A stretch of DNA of 15,763 bases. Origin: QYOJ01 sp964449285. Lineage in GTDB: Bacteria; Bacteroidota; Bacteroidia; Bacteroidales; FEN-979. A program made the position numbers and the translations under genes. The stretch spans positions 1 to 15,763 of the forward strand of contig CAYUZX010000070.1 in the NCBI GenBank assembly GCA_964449285.1. The letters run 5' to 3'. Under the pieces are notes generated by a model. That model saw only the letters and a program-made list of their open reading frames with translations. It did no database searches and had not been told where the DNA came from. Positions 14,547 to 15,763 of the stretch are shown here, one piece after another (within the stretch, counting starts at the first letter, position 1; every line of letters begins with the position of its first letter).

Positions 14547-15137
14547 ATGGAACCTCTCCTACACGGCAAATATTATCATTTGTACAACCGCGGGATTGAC
14601 GGTTGTGACATTTTCAGGGAAAACACCAATTACGAATACTTTCTTAATCTATATGAAAGACACATCAATCCTATTGCGGAGACCTACGCTTTTGTATTGA
14701 TGAAAAATCATTTCCACTTTCTGGTCAGAATAAAAGAGAAAGAGATAGACCTTCCAGGTTTTAAAAACCTGGAAGGTCTTGAAAAGAAACCATACCAACA
14801 TTTCTCCAATCTCTTCAACGCCTATTCCAAAGCGTTCAACAAAAAATACAATCGTACCGGTAGCTTGTTCGAAAAAAACCTTCGGCGTAAACTTATTGAC
14901 AGCCAAGAATATTTAAAAAAGGTCATTCTTTATATTCACAATAATCCGGTTCATCATCATTTTTGCGAACGGCCGGAAGATTATCCCTGGTCAACTTATA
15001 AAGTTTGTTTGGCTTTTCAACCTACAAAACTGAAACGGGACATTGTATTAGGCTGGTTTGATGACATCGGAAATTTCAAATACCTCCATAATCAGAAAAT
15101 CGGAGTAGCCAAAATCGAATCGTTTTTAAAGATATGA
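14547..15137 (+). CDS. REP-associated tyrosine transposase (RAYT, HUH/Y1 family)
   Basis: A 196-residue single-strand DNA endonuclease of the Y1 transposase superfamily, related to TnpA of IS200/IS605 but of the RAYT type, which processes REP palindromes. Visible features are the N-terminal KYYHLYNRGIDG block, the HUH metal motif H55-F56-H57 in MKNHFHFLV, the NRTGSLFEK segment, and the ILYIHNNPVHHHF helix; the nucleophilic tyrosine is probably Y122 or Y129. It is flanked by palindromes on both sides, and a further copy lies inside the gene, adding about 11 codons (IDLPGFKNLEGL region) between the HUH motif and the FSNLFNAYSKAFNKKYN helix. The reading frame stays open and all core motifs remain, so the protein may still be active. 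No tnpB is nearby. Confidence 0.9.
   Translation: MEPLLHGKYYHLYNRGIDGCDIFRENTNYEYFLNLYERHINPIAETYAFVLMKNHFHFLVRIKEKEIDLPGFKNLEGLEKKPYQHFSNLFNAYSKAFNKKYNRTGSLFEKNLRRKLIDSQEYLKKVILYIHNNPVHHHFCERPEDYPWSTYKVCLAFQPTKLKRDIVLGWFDDIGNFKYLHNQKIGVAKIESFLKI
14747..14779. repeat. 33-nt REP-like palindrome, copy 5, inside the RAYT coding sequence
   Basis: Left arm AGACCTTCCAGGTTT (14747-14761), loop TAA, right arm AAACCTGGAAGGTCT (14765-14779). The A-to-G change at arm position 2 relative to copies 1, 2 and 4 is matched by T-to-C on the other arm. The 33 nt keep the RAYT frame open and are read as DLPGFKNLEGL; the TAA loop is out of frame and so does not stop translation. Confidence 0.93.
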
Positions 15138-15141
15138 CCAT

Positions 15142-15154
15142 CCAAGACCTTCCA
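15142..15154. repeat. Solo 13-nt partial palindrome arm
   Basis: CCAAGACCTTCCA at 15142-15154 is repeated exactly at 15160-15172, the second copy forming the start of the left arm of palindrome copy 6 and its 5' flank. The first copy has no matching right arm. It may be a relic or a short duplication at an insertion point. Confidence 0.5.
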
Positions 15155-15162
15155 ATCACCCA

Positions 15163-15195
15163 AGACCTTCCAGGTTTCTAAAACCTGGAAGGTCT
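15163..15195. repeat. 33-nt REP-like palindrome, copy 6 (downstream of RAYT)
   Basis: Left arm AGACCTTCCAGGTTT (15163-15177), loop CTA, right arm AAACCTGGAAGGTCT (15181-15195), perfectly complementary. It shares the AGACC/GGTCT arm type with copy 5 and flanks the transposase gene on its right. The next gene starts 17 nt later. Confidence 0.93.
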
Positions 15196-15211
15196 AAAAA
15201 GCAACAAACCA

Positions 15212-15763
15212 ATGACACATAATCCAAACCCACTTCAACCCTCTCTCCCCTCCATCTCCCGCAAAGCATTGGAGAATCTGCTTTACGATCTCTATGAAAA
15301 ATTCGATAACGTAAGGAATTTCATTGATTTACGGATGACAAGCAACAGCGAACCATTGGTAAAAAAATACAAAAAGCTGATCAAGAACCGCTTGATCGAA
15401 GACATCGAAGATGGTACCAATGGGTTAGTGGAAGCTATTGAAGCCGTCAGAGAATTTGCATTATTCAGTCCGGCGCCACGTGACCAGGCCGATATCATGC
15501 TCTTTTTCGTGGAATCAGCTGTTTTTTGTATTGGCGACTTCGGAGATCTCTATTATGAGTTTTATGAAGAAGCAGATAACATGTTTGAAGAGGCGCTAAA
15601 ATTCATGAAAAGTCATAAACTATTGGATGAATACCGGGAACGGACCAACCGGATTGTCCTGGACTCGATAGATTTTGGATATGGTTTCTATGATTCATTG
15701 GGAGATATGTTCAGTATGTACTATCATGAAGGAAAATCCAGGAAAATGCCGGTGGTCAAGAAA
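15212..15763 (+). CDS. DUF6155-like protein, 3' end beyond the window
   Basis: An open frame of 184 codons from ATG 15212 to the last base, with no stop. The product is largely helical and cytoplasmic: an N-terminal KALENLLYDLYEKFDNVRNF helix, an AIEAVREFALFSP segment, then Y/F/D-rich helices ending in GYGFYDSLGDMFSMYY. By pattern memory this resembles the DUF6155 family of unknown function, including the LYxKFxxVxxFxDLR and SPxPxxxADxMLxFVE blocks; a search is needed to confirm it. GC rises again compared with cas8-cas3, suggesting a return to the chromosomal background. No link to CRISPR function is evident. Confidence 0.72.
   Translation, partial: MTHNPNPLQPSLPSISRKALENLLYDLYEKFDNVRNFIDLRMTSNSEPLVKKYKKLIKNRLIEDIEDGTNGLVEAIEAVREFALFSPAPRDQADIMLFFVESAVFCIGDFGDLYYEFYEEADNMFEEALKFMKSHKLLDEYRERTNRIVLDSIDFGYGFYDSLGDMFSMYYHEGKSRKMPVVKK

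Noticed and set aside
14547..15137. IS200/IS605 insertion sequence
   Set aside because: No tnpB is nearby, and the HUH protein looks RAYT-like with flanking short palindromes rather than IS ends.
5827..15195. The repeated palindromes as a dispersed CRISPR array
   Set aside because: Copies are 0.2-3.5 kb apart with genes between them, there are no regular spacers of 30-40 nt, and the units are perfect hairpins as in REP elements.
1..15763. tRNA, rRNA or riboswitch genes
   Set aside because: Intergenic gaps are short (at most about 105 nt) and none shows a cloverleaf, rRNA-like sequence or known aptamer core.

Overview
The window looks like a chromosomal segment of a Bacteroidota bacterium. 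Two promoter -7 boxes of the TAnnTTTGC type typical of that phylum lie ahead of the first two genes, most starts have A/T-rich leaders rather than strong Shine-Dalgarno sites, and phoH is followed by a roughly 318-residue purC. All recognised genes are on the + strand.

Left part (1-4869), moderate GC, housekeeping in character: phoH (PhoH-family ATPase), purC (SAICAR synthase), a DegT/DnrJ/EryC1-type PLP aminotransferase with a TTG start, and an uncharacterised acidic 472-residue protein. A perfect 15-bp hairpin separates phoH from purC, and an 8-bp tandem repeat follows the aminotransferase.

Middle and right part (4870-14480): a type I CRISPR-Cas interference locus, best matched to subtype I-B. 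The order is WYL-domain regulator, cas6, an uncharacterised 483-residue helical protein overlapping the end of cas6, cas8b, cas7 (Csh2-like), cas5b and cas3 (HD nuclease fused to helicase). Cas6 would process crRNA, Cas8b/Cas7/Cas5 would form Cascade, and Cas3 would degrade the target. The C-terminal 127 residues of Cas8 look like the small subunit Cas11 and could be made from an internal start at 9631. No cas1, cas2, cas4 or CRISPR array is visible. The genes up to the 483-residue ORF have GC like the left flank, whereas cas8 onward is clearly AT-richer, with the change close to a palindromic repeat at 8077-8109.

Right end (14481-15763): a REP-associated tyrosine transposase (RAYT, HUH/Y1 family) and a gene running off the window whose product resembles DUF6155 proteins.

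The most striking structure is a family of six 33-nt palindromes, each 15-nt arm + 3-nt loop + 15-nt arm. They sit at the joints of the CRISPR and RAYT genes: WYL/cas6, 483-aa ORF/cas8, cas7/cas5, cas3/RAYT, inside RAYT, and after RAYT. One supplies the stop codon of the 483-aa gene. Another lies in frame inside the RAYT gene as an 11-codon insert. Arm changes are compensated on the opposite arm, so the hairpin itself appears to be maintained. They are plausible substrates of the encoded RAYT, and they punctuate the cas operon.
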